In this document: positions 8,739-17,627 of the stretch, one piece after another
Layout: every line of letters begins with the position of its first letter
How positions within the stretch are numbered: position 1 is the first letter of the stretch
From: JAUPKT01 sp964427855
GTDB taxonomy: Bacteria > Desulfobacterota > Desulfomonilia > Desulfomonilales > Desulfomonilaceae
Direction of reading: 5' to 3'
DNA: 64,000 nt
Assembly (NCBI GenBank): GCA_964427855.1
Contig: CAYRVH010000007.1
Span: 16,726-80,725 of the forward strand
Made by a program: the position numbers and the translations under genes
The notes under the pieces: generated by a model
The model's database searches: none
Told to the model about the DNA's origin: nothing
The model's input: the letters and a program-made list of their open reading frames with translations, nothing else

Positions 8739-10736
8739 ATGAGTGTTCAGCTACATGATGTCATTGATTATTATGACAATAAGAAAATTTCGTGCGCCTA
8801 TGTCCTGGAAGTGGAGGACCGAAAACTTAAGATCATCAATGAGAATGGAAAAGAGATACGAATCTCCCATGCCCGTGTGCTGATGCGTGGACAAGACTCA
8901 GCCTTGCAAACTTCACGCTCGCGCGATGATCTGGCCCGTCGCCTCAAGGAGTTATCCCGAATAAGGGAAGATCACAAAAAAGAGATAAACATTCGCGAAC
9001 TGTGGGAAATAGTCCACACAGAGGCCTCCGAGATCGAGGTGGCTGACCTCTCAGAATTGTGTTTTGGTCGAGACGCGAGCTTGGACAGGACAGCATCACT
9101 GTTGCGGGCAATCATTGAAGACAAGACATTTTTCAAGTTGACCAACGGCAAAATTGACGTTGCGACGCCGGAGCGAGTGGATCGCGCCCTTTCGCAAAAG
9201 AAAAAAGAAGAAGAGCGAGCGGCTTTTCGCGCGGCATGCGCTCAATTCCTAGGGCGCCTGAAAGAGAAACAGTTGTCTCAGGACTCGTCTCCGCCGCCCG
9301 GTTTGATCGCCCTTCTGGAGGAAGCCGCCCTCAAAGGCCCCGAATGGAGCGAAGTCAAGGAGGTCAAGGAGCTATTCTCCAAAGCGGGACTGCCAGGCAA
9401 CTGGGACCCCTTTACCGTTCTCGTCAAACTTGGAGTGTGGGACGAGGACGAAAACGTGCCATTGCGCTCTGGTGACATCCCCCTGGAGTTCCCTCCTGAA
9501 ATCACGGCAGATGCGATCCGCTGCGCGAACAGACCTTTCCGGGCACACCGCGCTGACCTTACTTATCTTCACGCCGTGACCGTGGACTCGGCCACCACTT
9601 TGGACATTGACGATGCCTTGTCTATAAGTGTGGAGGGAGACGATGTCACGTTGGGCGTTCACATCACAGACGCCGCGCACTTCGTGGAGTTCGATTCCGC
9701 GCTTGACCAAGAGGTTCGCCGACGAGCTATTTCTCTGTATTTCCCAGACCTCACCGTTCCCATGATACCGCCGTTATTGTCAGAGAACGCGGCCAGCCTT
9801 GTCTCGGGTGAAGATCGACCAGTGATTAGTATTATGGCCAGCTTCAACCATCGGTGGCAGTTCAAGGAGTTCAAGGTCCTTGCGGGTTTCATAAGAGTCA
9901 AAGAAAGACTCACCTACGAAGAGGTGGATGCCCGCATTCGGGATCAGGATTCCATGGAAAACCTCATGTTCCGGCTTGCGTCGCATCTTCGAAACCAGAG
10001 GCTCGATAACGGTGCGCTCATCTTCAGGGACCCGGAAATAAATATCCGGGTCGCGCAAGACAAGACCATTGAGGTGAATTTGAGGGACAGAGAGGCGTGT
10101 TCGGAAATACTCGTCTCCGAATTCATGATCCTCGCCAACAGTCTCTTTGCAAAGTTTCTGCAGGAAAAAGGACTGCCGGCTATTTTCAGAACACAAGGGC
10201 CGCCGTCGGAGAAGGTGGAGATCAAAGACGAATACGATCCTGTTGAATCATATCGCTGCAAAAGAATCCTGGCCCGGGGAGACTTCTCGACCAAGGCTGG
10301 TCCTCATACTACCCTTGGGCTTCCCGCGTATACGACCGCCACGTCGCCTCTCAGGAGATACACGGATCTCGTGGTACAACGGCAGATACGAGGAGCCTTA
10401 GGGCTTTCCCAAGAGATACTGAGCGAGGAGGAAATCCAAAAGATCCTCGCAGAGGTAAACTTCCGTATAGATCGGGCAGTTATACTGGAGAGACAACGTC
10501 AGAGATATTTTCTCCTGAAGTATCTCTCTCAGAGAAGAGAATCGGCATTCGAAGCCATTGTCCTTCACCGTTTTCCCAAATTTTATCTCGTGTATCTCCG
10601 CGATTTTGCCTTTAATGCCGCCTTGAAGGTTCCGGCTGGCGTCGAGCTGAATCCCTACGATCGCGTTTCCGTCACCATTGAAAAAGTTGTCCCTCGTGAA
10701 GAAAAGCTGACCCTCGCTCTTCCGCAGACGATGTGA
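8739..10736 (+). CDS. RNB-domain 3'-5' exoribonuclease (RNase II/R family)
   Basis: 665 residues from ATG 8739, which has GGAAAG upstream. Residues 1-230 hold a small beta domain (IISCAYVLEVEDRKLKIINENG-type start) and helical linkers unlike the cold-shock domains of E. coli RNase II. The RNB catalytic core starts near 285 with VDSATTLDIDDALSI, whose aspartates bind Mg2+, then HITDAAHFVEFDSALDQEVRRRAISLYFPD and ENAASLVSG. The RNA-anchoring TSPLRRYTDLVVQRQI follows near 545, then a short S1-like C-terminus. It degrades RNA from the 3' end in the cytoplasm. A TTGACA at 8654 has no good -10 partner. The gene stands alone. Confidence 0.9.
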   Translation: MSVQLHDVIDYYDNKKISCAYVLEVEDRKLKIINENGKEIRISHARVLMRGQDSALQTSRSRDDLARRLKELSRIREDHKKEINIRELWEIVHTEASEIEVADLSELCFGRDASLDRTASLLRAIIEDKTFFKLTNGKIDVATPERVDRALSQKKKEEERAAFRAACAQFLGRLKEKQLSQDSSPPPGLIALLEEAALKGPEWSEVKEVKELFSKAGLPGNWDPFTVLVKLGVWDEDENVPLRSGDIPLEFPPEITADAIRCANRPFRAHRADLTYLHAVTVDSATTLDIDDALSISVEGDDVTLGVHITDAAHFVEFDSALDQEVRRRAISLYFPDLTVPMIPPLLSENAASLVSGEDRPVISIMASFNHRWQFKEFKVLAGFIRVKERLTYEEVDARIRDQDSMENLMFRLASHLRNQRLDNGALIFRDPEINIRVAQDKTIEVNLRDREACSEILVSEFMILANSLFAKFLQEKGLPAIFRTQGPPSEKVEIKDEYDPVESYRCKRILARGDFSTKAGPHTTLGLPAYTTATSPLRRYTDLVVQRQIRGALGLSQEILSEEEIQKILAEVNFRIDRAVILERQRQRYFLLKYLSQRRESAFEAIVLHRFPKFYLVYLRDFAFNAALKVPAGVELNPYDRVSVTIEKVVPREEKLTLALPQTM

Positions 10737-10801
10737 CACGCTCAGTGACGAACGTGAGTAATATAGAATGTAGCCGTACATCTTTTTTCAAGCGTTGGGA
10801 C

Positions 10802-10883
10802 GAGATTCCTTTGCGTCACTCGCAATGACGCCGCAACGGTTTTCTGGTTATTGTGAGAAGCTCAAAGCGACGAAGCAATCTCA
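10802..10883. repeat. Palindromic dispersed repeat, family C
   Basis: GAGATTCCTTTGCGTCACTCG and CAATGACG on one side are mirrored by TTATTGTGAGAAGCTCAAAGCG and ACGAAGCAATCTC on the other, an imperfect 35-bp inverted repeat. Half copies or degenerate copies occur near 58011 and 5145. It occupies the gap between the RNB gene and the NUDIX gene (10737-11117), in which I see no gene. Confidence 0.6.
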
Positions 10884-11117
10884 TCTCACATTATCTGAAG
10901 TATTGCGAATGATTTTTTGTCTTTTCAGACGAATGGCCGTAGGGCGACCGATGCTTTTCAGGCGCAGTCCACCATGTTGCCGCCGGCGGCTCTGAAGAGG
11001 GGCAGTGCAGGCTCTTCGCATGCCGGTCCTGTTGACCATGCGCCCGCAACAGTACATGTTAGAAAAGATGATGGACTGTCCGTGGAACGCCTTCAACGAC
11101 AATCGCGAGAACGCATT

Positions 11118-11726
11118 ATGAATTCCGCCATGAAACACGAAAAGGATTTGGACTTCACTGCTCAACTGCAAGAGACCTTGCAAAAGAGGTTGAAGAAACG
11201 ACTGTCCCCCAATGGAGTGATCCAGGCAGCAGTGCTTGTGCCCCTATTCAGGCAAGACGAGCACGTGAAAGTGCTGTTAACGAAACGGTCTGAACTCGTC
11301 GAACATCACAAAGGAGAGATTTCTTTCCCTGGAGGAAAATTGGACGACGCTGACCCAGACTTTCTGTCCTGCGCTCTGAGAGAAACCTGGGAAGAAATTG
11401 GGGTATTGCCTCAGGACGTCAGCATCCTTGGAGAGTTGGACGATTTTTACACCGTGGCGACGGGATTCCTGGTAGTTCCCTTTGTGGGGTTTATTCCGTA
11501 CCCCTATAGTTTTCAGGCGAGTCCTCGGGAGATCGATGAACTGCTAGGGGTTCCGCTGGAAATCTTCCTTGATCCCGGACGGCGTCAGGAATCCACCATT
11601 ATGCTGGACAGCCGCCCTGTATCAATTATATCCTACCACTGGGAAGGGCATACGATATGGGGTGCGACGGCTCGCATTCTCCAGCATTTTTCAGAAATAA
11701 TATCGAACATGAGGAGACAGAGATGA
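11118..11726 (+). CDS. NUDIX hydrolase, CoA pyrophosphatase (NudL) type
   Basis: About 202 residues. The N-terminal helix leads to AAVLVPLF and VLLTKRSELVEHHKGEISFPGGK, which matches the CoA-hydrolase signature (LLTKRS..L..H.G.ISFPGG) seen just before the Nudix box. The box follows as GG-LDDADPDFLSCALRETWEEIGV, with the REXXEE core (RETWEE). The family cleaves CoA to 4'-phosphopantetheine and 3',5'-ADP with Mg2+ or Mn2+. A longer open frame begins at 10917 but crosses low-complexity repeat sequence and has no protein-like content; ATG 11118 (or 11130) is preferred. Its stop overlaps the FmdE start (ATGA), so the two are translationally coupled. Confidence 0.85.
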   Translation: MNSAMKHEKDLDFTAQLQETLQKRLKKRLSPNGVIQAAVLVPLFRQDEHVKVLLTKRSELVEHHKGEISFPGGKLDDADPDFLSCALRETWEEIGVLPQDVSILGELDDFYTVATGFLVVPFVGFIPYPYSFQASPREIDELLGVPLEIFLDPGRRQESTIMLDSRPVSIISYHWEGHTIWGATARILQHFSEIISNMRRQR

Positions 11727-12325
11727 CGACATGCCTATCAGGCCTTCCGCAAGACTTTGAAGAATGTGTGCGCTTTCATGGCCACTCCTGCCCTGGATTG
11801 GCCCTAGGGTACCTTGCGGCCAAGGCCGGCCTGGATGAGTTCAAGACCGAACGAGCCGAAGATGAAGAACTCGTATGCATTGTAGAAAACGATTCGTGCG
11901 CGGTGGACGCCATCCAGGTCATGCTCGGCTGCACCTTTGGCAAAGGAAATCTTATCTTTAGAGACTGGGGCAAGCAAGTATATACCTTTATGGACAGACA
12001 ATCAGGCCGCGGTCTGCGCGTGGCCCTTCGCGGCGAACTCCCCGGAAGAAAAGAGCGTCAGTCACTTCGGAAAAAAATTGAGGCCGGCCTTGCCACAGGA
12101 GAAGAAAGAGAGCAATTCGAAGCGTATAAACAACGCGTCATTAGGGAGCTTGTGACGGCAAACCCCTCGGATTTCTTCAATATCCAGCACGGATCTGACG
12201 CCCTACCGCCCATGGCCCAAATAGTGGAAACACGAAGATGCCCGATCTGCGGCGAAGAGGCTATGGCATCGAAGATGGTTGAACAAGACGGGGAAATGGT
12301 CTGCCAAGGATGCGTCAAGAGGTAG
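11723..12325 (+). CDS. FmdE-family protein with C-terminal zinc ribbon
   Basis: 200 residues. The FmdE domain begins with CVRFHGHSCPGLALGYLAAKAGLDEF, the diagnostic HGHxCPG motif, then VENDSCAVDAIQVMLGCTFGKGNLIF. The C-terminus is a two-Cys-pair zinc ribbon: CPICGEEA and CQGC. In methanogens FmdE accompanies molybdenum/tungsten formylmethanofuran dehydrogenase. In Deltaproteobacteria the family is found near molybdoenzymes and metal transporters and its role is not known. GAGGAGA at 11711 is the ribosome site and the ATG overlaps the NUDIX stop. A second, secreted FmdE protein lies at 48680-49630. Confidence 0.9.
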   Translation: MTTCLSGLPQDFEECVRFHGHSCPGLALGYLAAKAGLDEFKTERAEDEELVCIVENDSCAVDAIQVMLGCTFGKGNLIFRDWGKQVYTFMDRQSGRGLRVALRGELPGRKERQSLRKKIEAGLATGEEREQFEAYKQRVIRELVTANPSDFFNIQHGSDALPPMAQIVETRRCPICGEEAMASKMVEQDGEMVCQGCVKR

Positions 12326-12334
12326 GGTGCTCGC

Positions 12335-13000
12335 ATGCGAATAGGAGATCAACTCTACCTTTACCTCTGGAACAACAGCCAGGACATGAACTGCAACTCT
12401 GTCTTCATAGATGGCAAGGTCCCGCTGCTCATTGACCCAGGATGGCCCCACCACGTGGAGTCTTTGTTTAGGCGGATGCGGGAAGATGGCGTTGACCCCG
12501 CAAAGATCAAGGTTGTCCTTTGTACACACGGCCATCCCGATCATTTTGGCGGCGCGTTCGCAATCAGAAGCTCATCCGTCAGAATCGCGATCTCTCGCCT
12601 CGAAGAAAAGTTTATCGAGGAGACGGGCCGCGCTGCATACAAAAACCAGGGCCTCCCTTTTCCCGAATATCGAGTGGATTTCTACGTGAAACGCGGGGAC
12701 CTTTTCCTCGGCAAACATGAGTTCAAGATCGTTGTTACTCCGGGCCATAGTCCGGGGAGTATCTGCATATATTGGCCTCGTCACAAGATACTCATCAGTG
12801 GCGACCTCGTATTCTTGAACTCAATAGGACGAACAGACCTGCCGGGTGGAAATGCGACACAACTGCGGTCGAGCATCGAGCAGGTAAGCGGTTTGCCGAT
12901 TGAACTGTTGATCCCTGGACACGGCCCCGTCATCCAAGGGCAGCACAATGTGCGAAGGAACTTTGAAGTGATCAAGAGGGCTTTTTTCGGGCTGGCGTAG
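12335..13000 (+). CDS. Metallo-beta-lactamase-fold hydrolase
   Basis: 221 residues, the single-domain glyoxalase II-like type. The dinuclear metal site is complete: CTHGHPDHFGG (HxHxDH), TPGHSPGS (third His), SGDLVF (bridging Asp) and IPGHGPV (last His). The substrate is not predictable from these motifs; thioesters, phosphodiesters and persulfides are all used by relatives. It begins 9 nt after the FmdE stop with a GAGG site at that stop, so NUDIX-FmdE-MBL form one operon. Confidence 0.88.
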   Translation: MRIGDQLYLYLWNNSQDMNCNSVFIDGKVPLLIDPGWPHHVESLFRRMREDGVDPAKIKVVLCTHGHPDHFGGAFAIRSSSVRIAISRLEEKFIEETGRAAYKNQGLPFPEYRVDFYVKRGDLFLGKHEFKIVVTPGHSPGSICIYWPRHKILISGDLVFLNSIGRTDLPGGNATQLRSSIEQVSGLPIELLIPGHGPVIQGQHNVRRNFEVIKRAFFGLA

Positions 13001-13265
13001 GCGCGTTCAAAAATTCGGCGCGGGCCGAAAGAAAATTGAACGGGGAAAGAGTGAGTGATATCAATTTGTTTTGAAGTGGAGAGGTTGTTGTTCAAATTTT
13101 TTGACGGCCTGGGAGAAAAAATGTCGCACCTGATACTACGTCGGCCTGATGATGGAGCTCGTAACAGTTTGATATCATGCGGTAAATATTTTGTCACCCC
13201 TAGTGGCCATCTTGGCATAATAGTTGCTGTAATGAAAGGCAACAAAAGAATATATTCCTCCTACG
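13001..13265. other. Intergenic region before the 13266 hairpin
   Basis: No convincing gene. It could hold the 5' part of a short RNA that ends at the 13266-13295 hairpin, but I see no paired -35/-10 boxes good enough to claim a promoter. Confidence 0.3.
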
Positions 13266-13295
13266 CCAACTGCAAAAGACAGTTGGTTTTTTTTT
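13266..13295 (+). terminator. Rho-independent terminator or attenuator
   Basis: CCAACTG, a 7-nt loop, CAGTTGG and nine T residues form a textbook intrinsic terminator. It lies 266 nt after the MBL gene but only 28 nt before the ATG of the next gene on the same strand. It may end the preceding operon or a small RNA, or act as an attenuator for the gene at 13324. Confidence 0.8.
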
Positions 13296-13323
13296 GAGAT
13301 AACCCCAACTGTATCAAGCGGCG

Positions 13324-14886
13324 ATGCGTTTCCACGCAAACAACAAAGGCGTTCTTTCTGTCATCCTCGGTGTTTTGGCGGTGCTGCTGGCTATCTCGTT
13401 GCTGACTGCTCAATCTCAAACCGGGGCGAAAGAGACGATTGCGCTGCTGCCGTTTCGCTTGATGACGGACGCGGACGACCCAGGCCTTCGATCTTTCGTT
13501 GACCATATCAATGAGGAACTTCGCTCCGCCATTGGGGCAATGGGAGCAAACTACCAGGTTCTGGAACGGAAGGATGAGCAGCGGTTTCAAGGTGCTGAAG
13601 CGACTTTGGACAGCGAGCAGGCCCTCAGACAAGTTGCCGAAAACACGGGGGCTGACTTTGTAATTTCCGGCTCCATTGGGACGTTGAACTCTCTCTACCA
13701 CATGAAAGGTTTCATGTGGGATACGAAGAAAGAGCGAATGGCGGTGAGGGTCGATCTCAAAGTGCCAAATGTGCACGCCTTGCCGAGCGTGCTGCAATAT
13801 CTACTCACGGGAATTACCAAACGTTTGCAAGGCGCGCCCAATATCCCCTTTTATAAAGCGGGCGAACCTGGAACCATGCCGGCCGTACACCAACCGCGTT
13901 TTCGAACTGTCATCGGGGTTGCTGAAACAGAAGGGCCTTGGCGGAGTCCTGAACTTGCCGGTACTATCACAGGGCTTGCCATTGGGGACTTGGACGGCGA
14001 TAAACACAACGAACTGGTCTTGGTGGGTGACAGCGGCATAACCATTGCGCGATTCGACAAAAATGCCCTTAGACCGCTCACTCAATTTTCTAAATCGCCG
14101 GCGGTTTTCTTGAGTGTGCAGGCAGAGGACCTCGACGGCGATGGCGTCCCAGAGCTCATCATCTGTTCGCAGCTTCCTGACGGCGTTGAATCTGAGGTGC
14201 TTCGCTATCTCAATCGAAACCTGACGGTCATCGAAACGTTCCCGAACATGATTCTCGCGTGCGTACCGGATCCAGAAAATCCCAAAATGATGAACCTGTT
14301 GGGCCAGCGGACCGATGCGAGGGACATGTTTTCAGGGGAAATGATTTCTTTTTCTTTGCGCAACGGCGCATTAAAGAGACGGGGAAAAGTCACGCTGCCT
14401 CCTGGAACCCTGCTGCTGAGCTACGCTGCCGGAGACATCCAGGGGTACGCCCATGTGCAAGTGCTCGTCGATCAACGTCTCAAGCTTCGCGTGTTTGACC
14501 AAAACAACCAGCTTCTGTCTGTGCAAGATGGCCATGAGTACGGCCTTCATCGCAAGATCACGCTGAAGACCGCTGAGGGCTCGCAACAGATAATATGGCC
14601 CGGCAGGATTGTTATATCGGACAGCTCGCCGAGCGGCCAGGGCGAACTCATGCTTGTGAAGACGACCGGAGGAAAGAGTGAAATTCAAGGGTTTCACTGG
14701 GGAGGAGTTTTCTTGGAACAAAAATGGAACACCCCCCCCATGGAAGGTGCTATCTCTGATTTCAAGATCGGCGACTTCAAAAACAGCGGGACTCGGTCAT
14801 TGGTTCTGCTCCTAGTACGACCTGACCAGCTACTCGGCATGTCCGGACCAAGAAGCATCCTTTTCGCGTATGATTTTCTCCCTTAA
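13324..14886 (+). CDS. Secreted TolB-like/FG-GAP repeat protein
   Basis: 520 residues. A signal peptide or anchor occupies residues 1-30 (KGVLSVILGVLAVLLAISLLTA). Residues 35-160 resemble the TolB-N/FlgO-type fold (TIALLPFRLMTDADD... ADFVISGSIGTL). From about 210 on there are FG-GAP/VCBS-type beta-propeller blades with calcium-binding DxDxDG loops: IGDLDGDKHNELVLVG and AEDLDGDGVPELIICS, and a degenerate third (IGDFKNSGTRSLVLLL). Proteins of this make-up are periplasmic or outer-membrane associated; the role is unknown. The hairpin at 13266-13295 directly precedes it. No good Shine-Dalgarno; the start is set by the signal peptide. Confidence 0.72.
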   Translation: MRFHANNKGVLSVILGVLAVLLAISLLTAQSQTGAKETIALLPFRLMTDADDPGLRSFVDHINEELRSAIGAMGANYQVLERKDEQRFQGAEATLDSEQALRQVAENTGADFVISGSIGTLNSLYHMKGFMWDTKKERMAVRVDLKVPNVHALPSVLQYLLTGITKRLQGAPNIPFYKAGEPGTMPAVHQPRFRTVIGVAETEGPWRSPELAGTITGLAIGDLDGDKHNELVLVGDSGITIARFDKNALRPLTQFSKSPAVFLSVQAEDLDGDGVPELIICSQLPDGVESEVLRYLNRNLTVIETFPNMILACVPDPENPKMMNLLGQRTDARDMFSGEMISFSLRNGALKRRGKVTLPPGTLLLSYAAGDIQGYAHVQVLVDQRLKLRVFDQNNQLLSVQDGHEYGLHRKITLKTAEGSQQIIWPGRIVISDSSPSGQGELMLVKTTGGKSEIQGFHWGGVFLEQKWNTPPMEGAISDFKIGDFKNSGTRSLVLLLVRPDQLLGMSGPRSILFAYDFLP

Positions 14887-14960
14887 CCACGTAATCTCGA
14901 GACGGTCTATGAGCGGGAGATGCGTCTTTTCGGTTGGTGGGTGGATTCGCTGTTACCTAA

Positions 14961-15113
14961 AGGAATTTTCGAGATTAATCACGAATTGTGTGCGTGCCCC
15001 TCTTTGCCTCGTCCTCACGAAAGTGCCGATCCATACTGAGTTTCCTGGATTCCCATATTCATGGGAATGACGATGTGACGTCCGAGCATTTTGCGATTTC
15101 TTTTTGAGGGAGT
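14961..15113 (+). repeat. MITE-like dispersed repeat, family A, copy 2
   Basis: Opens GGAATTTTCGAGATTAATCAC and closes TTTCTTTTTGAGGGAG. The core ATTCCC-ATATTCAT-GGGAAT lies at 15049-15068. Same orientation as copy 1. Together with the tRNA promoter region it accounts for most of the gene-free stretch 14887-15470; the rest (15120-15400) shows nothing recognisable. Confidence 0.85.
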
Positions 15114-15404
15114 TTGTATATTCGATTCTGGACGATATGAAGGATCGTTGGTGGAAGGTCAGACTATTGACATCGGAAGAAATTGACCGGTCAACATCAT
15201 CCTCAGGATTGGAGCGGTCCTCTCGGCTATTTTCCTTCTTTGGGATGCGGGTCGAAAGAAGATCTCAGATGGTCGCACGGCCCACAAGGTTGGCGCCTGC
15301 GAGAGCAAAGGAGTGCTCTCCGAGGGCCAACCTCTCGAGGTGGTTAATTCGCAGGGATGAAATCCTATATTGATTCAATGCGCCAGACAAGCCCAAAATA
15401 ACAA

Positions 15405-15434
15405 TAGACGCCTCATGTCTTTGAAGAGTATAAT
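15405..15434 (+). promoter_or_regulatory. Putative promoter of tRNA-Leu
   Basis: TATAAT at 15429-15434 is preceded after 18 nt by TAGACG at 15405-15410. Transcription would start near 15441, giving a 30-nt leader removed by RNase P. Confidence 0.45.
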
Positions 15435-15470
15435 GCGTCCCGACGGAAGAAGTTGACTCTCAGCGGCCTT

Positions 15471-15556
15471 GCGAGAGTGGCGGAATTTGGCAGACGCACC
15501 GGACTTAGGATCCGGCGGGGCAACCCATGGGGGTTCGAGTCCCCCCTCTCGCACCA
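15471..15556 (+). tRNA. tRNA-Leu (anticodon TAG)
   Basis: Acceptor stem GCGAGAG pairs with CTCTCGC at 15546-15552, followed by discriminator A and encoded CCA. The anticodon stem CCGGA/TCCGG encloses CTTAGGA, giving anticodon TAG (reads CUA and, by wobble, other CUN codons). The long variable arm (GCGGGGCAACCCATG region) fits a class II tRNA. T arm GGGTTCGAGTCCC. The gene is 86 nt long. Confidence 0.95.
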
Positions 15557-15573
15557 AAAGGAGCTTTTGCAGC

Positions 15574-15879
15574 GTGTCTTGGAAATGGGTCATCGCGGTT
15601 GGATGCACGGCTATTATCTTGCACGCCACCCCTTTCTTCGCCGGCGAAAAACGAGCAGAGGGCCTGCAGTTCAAAGATAAAGGCCAAAAAGAGGCGTCAC
15701 GGACAGTCGCCCGGCGGTCGCACCCTCCGTTGCCACCCCCACTTCATTATCGCTTGCGTGCAACGCCGCAGACGTACAAGGCTTGGCAGAGGAAAAACTA
15801 TTGGGACGACTTCGACAATTTCATTAGAGGTCCGTTTCACCGGGAGAGCGATCTGGACTACATGCTGAGGACTTTTTGA
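15574..15879 (+). CDS. Small secreted protein directly downstream of tRNA-Leu
   Basis: 101 residues from GTG 15574. Residues 1-24 form a signal peptide (WKWVIAVGCTAIILHATPFFAG). The mature part is basic and proline-rich in the middle (RRSHPPLPPPLHYR) and ends with an aromatic/acidic stretch (NYWDDFDNFIRGPFHRESDLDYMLRTF). AAAAGGAG at 15556-15563 begins at the last base of the tRNA CCA, so the gene's leader is created by tRNA 3' processing if the two are co-transcribed. The frame runs back across the tRNA but that part is not protein. No family recognised. Confidence 0.6.
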   Translation: MSWKWVIAVGCTAIILHATPFFAGEKRAEGLQFKDKGQKEASRTVARRSHPPLPPPLHYRLRATPQTYKAWQRKNYWDDFDNFIRGPFHRESDLDYMLRTF

Positions 15880-15915
15880 ACGCTTTTGGAAAACCGTTAG
15901 GCGAACTCGCGTGTA

Positions 15916-16041
15916 TCATTTGTCTTTGGTCAGTCTCCAATTTTGATATGAGCTGTAGAGAGATGGGCCGAAGAGTATCGCGAGCAAAACAATTGTACCG
16001 ATGACAATAACGAGGACCTCCAGGACGTCGGGGGACGACAT
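15916..16041 (-). CDS. Small membrane protein (41 residues)
   Basis: From ATG 16041 the frame reads MSSPDVLEVLVIVIGTIVLLAILFG, one transmembrane helix, then a short polar tail (SSYQNWRLTKDK). GGAGGG lies 10 nt upstream. The frame could start earlier (16107), but the added residues look random and the ribosome site favours 16041. Unknown function. Confidence 0.5.
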   Translation of the reverse strand: MSSPDVLEVLVIVIGTIVLLAILFGPSLYSSYQNWRLTKDK

Positions 16042-16227
16042 GACAACCGTGCCCTCCATAGGGATATCCAACGAAATTAGTATAGCGGGTTCAACACCCT
16101 TTCGCAAGCAAGTCGTCGATCACGAAACAACATCTCGATCATCCAGCGAAACCCCAAGGATTGCGCGAGGTCGCCCTGAAAGGGGAGCTCCTTCAGTATT
16201 TGTGCACCGGAGTATAGGGAGGAAAAG

Positions 16228-17583
16228 ATGTCGCTAGAAACGAACAGTTTGCCTCTCCTCTCAGAGGCGCTGACGACGCTAGAAGGAGGCTTTCACAGCC
16301 TGCCGATTTTTGATCCATCAGTGGACACAGAGGCCATTAAGAGGGTTTTGCACGACGTGGCCGAGAGAATGCAGGATAACTATCCCTACTTTCATCCTCT
16401 TTACATCGGACAAATGCTGAAACCGCCTCATCCCATTGCGCGTCTTGCCTATATGCTCTCGTTGTGGATCAATCCCAACAACCACGCCTTGGATGGCGGT
16501 CGATGCAGTTCGAGCATGGAAAAAGAGGCCGTTGCGGCCCTCGCCGAGATGTTTCGTTGGGATACCCACTTGGGGCATCTCTGCAGCGGCGGCACCATGG
16601 CAAATCTCGAGGCGCTATGGATTTCCCGGCGCCTTCATCCTGGAAAGCTTGTGGTGGCTTCAGAGCAGGCACATTACACTCACGAACGGATCTGCAAGGT
16701 GCTGGAGATCCCGTTTAGGAGCGTGCAATGCAATCCCGCGGCGCAAATGGACATGAACGCCCTGAAGGCTCTGCTGGAGCAGGGAGATGTGGGAACTGTG
16801 GTGGCTACCATCGGAACCACGGGGTCCGGCGCAGTGGACCCACTGCGCGACGTGCTCGAGCTTCAAGAGCGCTACGGTTTCCGAATTCACGCAGACGCGG
16901 CCTATGGAGGCTACTTTACGTTGGTTGATAATCTCGAGGACCGCACAAGAGAAACCTTTGATCTTTTGCACAGGGTGGACTCTCTCGTAGTGGATCCTCA
17001 CAAACATGGCCTTCAGCCTTATGGTTGTGGATGCGTCCTTTTCAGAGACCCGGCTGTAGGAAGGTTTTACAAACACGACTCTCCGTATACCTATTTTAGT
17101 TCCTCAGAACTCCATTTGGGTGAGATAAGCCTCGAGTGCTCGAGGCCGGGCGCCGCGGCAGTCGCCTTGTGGGCCACTCAGAAGCTGCTCCCTATGATTC
17201 CAGGCGGAGAATTTTCCCAAGGATTGGCAAAATGCCGGGAAGCAGCCCTTTCGTTGTACAGCCGGCTCCAGCGCGACGACCGCTTCATGAGCGCCTTCCC
17301 GCCTGAGCTGGACATCGTGATATGGGCGCCTGCTGCCGCCACTTCTTCAGAAGCGTCCAGCCTTTCTGACCGCATCTTTCATGAGGCGGCCGCACGGAAC
17401 CTTCATACCGCCGTGGCCAGCTTCCCCAGGACTGTTCTCCAAAGCCATTGGCCGCGACTTACATGGAACAGCGATTCAGTTCATTGCCTGAGAACCTGTC
17501 TGATGAAGCCGGAACATCTCGATTGGATGGACGTCATCTGGGGCATTCTCGACGAGACGGCCAGTTGCGTCATAAAAAGGTAG
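16228..17583 (+). CDS. Pyridoxal-phosphate-dependent group II decarboxylase
   Basis: 451 residues. Group II decarboxylase fold: HPLYIGQMLKPPHPIARLAYMLSLWINPNNHALDGG near the N-terminus, cofactor-binding GHLCSGGTMANLEALWISR, TIGTTGSGAVDPLRDV, the Asp that contacts the pyridine N in RIHADAAYGGYF, and the Schiff-base lysine in VDPHKHGLQPYGCGCVLF. The family covers glutamate, aspartate, tyrosine and aromatic amino acid decarboxylases and the substrate cannot be fixed here; aspartate or glutamate are likeliest for this branch. GGGAGG lies before ATG 16228. It converges with the CGGC protein gene. Confidence 0.88.
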   Translation: MSLETNSLPLLSEALTTLEGGFHSLPIFDPSVDTEAIKRVLHDVAERMQDNYPYFHPLYIGQMLKPPHPIARLAYMLSLWINPNNHALDGGRCSSSMEKEAVAALAEMFRWDTHLGHLCSGGTMANLEALWISRRLHPGKLVVASEQAHYTHERICKVLEIPFRSVQCNPAAQMDMNALKALLEQGDVGTVVATIGTTGSGAVDPLRDVLELQERYGFRIHADAAYGGYFTLVDNLEDRTRETFDLLHRVDSLVVDPHKHGLQPYGCGCVLFRDPAVGRFYKHDSPYTYFSSSELHLGEISLECSRPGAAAVALWATQKLLPMIPGGEFSQGLAKCREAALSLYSRLQRDDRFMSAFPPELDIVIWAPAAATSSEASSLSDRIFHEAAARNLHTAVASFPRTVLQSHWPRLTWNSDSVHCLRTCLMKPEHLDWMDVIWGILDETASCVIKR

Positions 17584-17627
17584 TCTTCCTCCCCACCAAC
17601 GAGAGCCTTTTACTGATTCATCATGTG

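Noticed and set aside
10917..11117. Longer N-terminus for the NUDIX protein
   Set aside because: It would extend 67 residues into the intergenic region next to repeat C with no conserved content.
15375..15687. Minus-strand frames across tRNA-Leu
   Set aside because: They are the complement of the tRNA and of the small secreted gene; translations such as GARGGTRTPMG are the usual tRNA antisense artefact.
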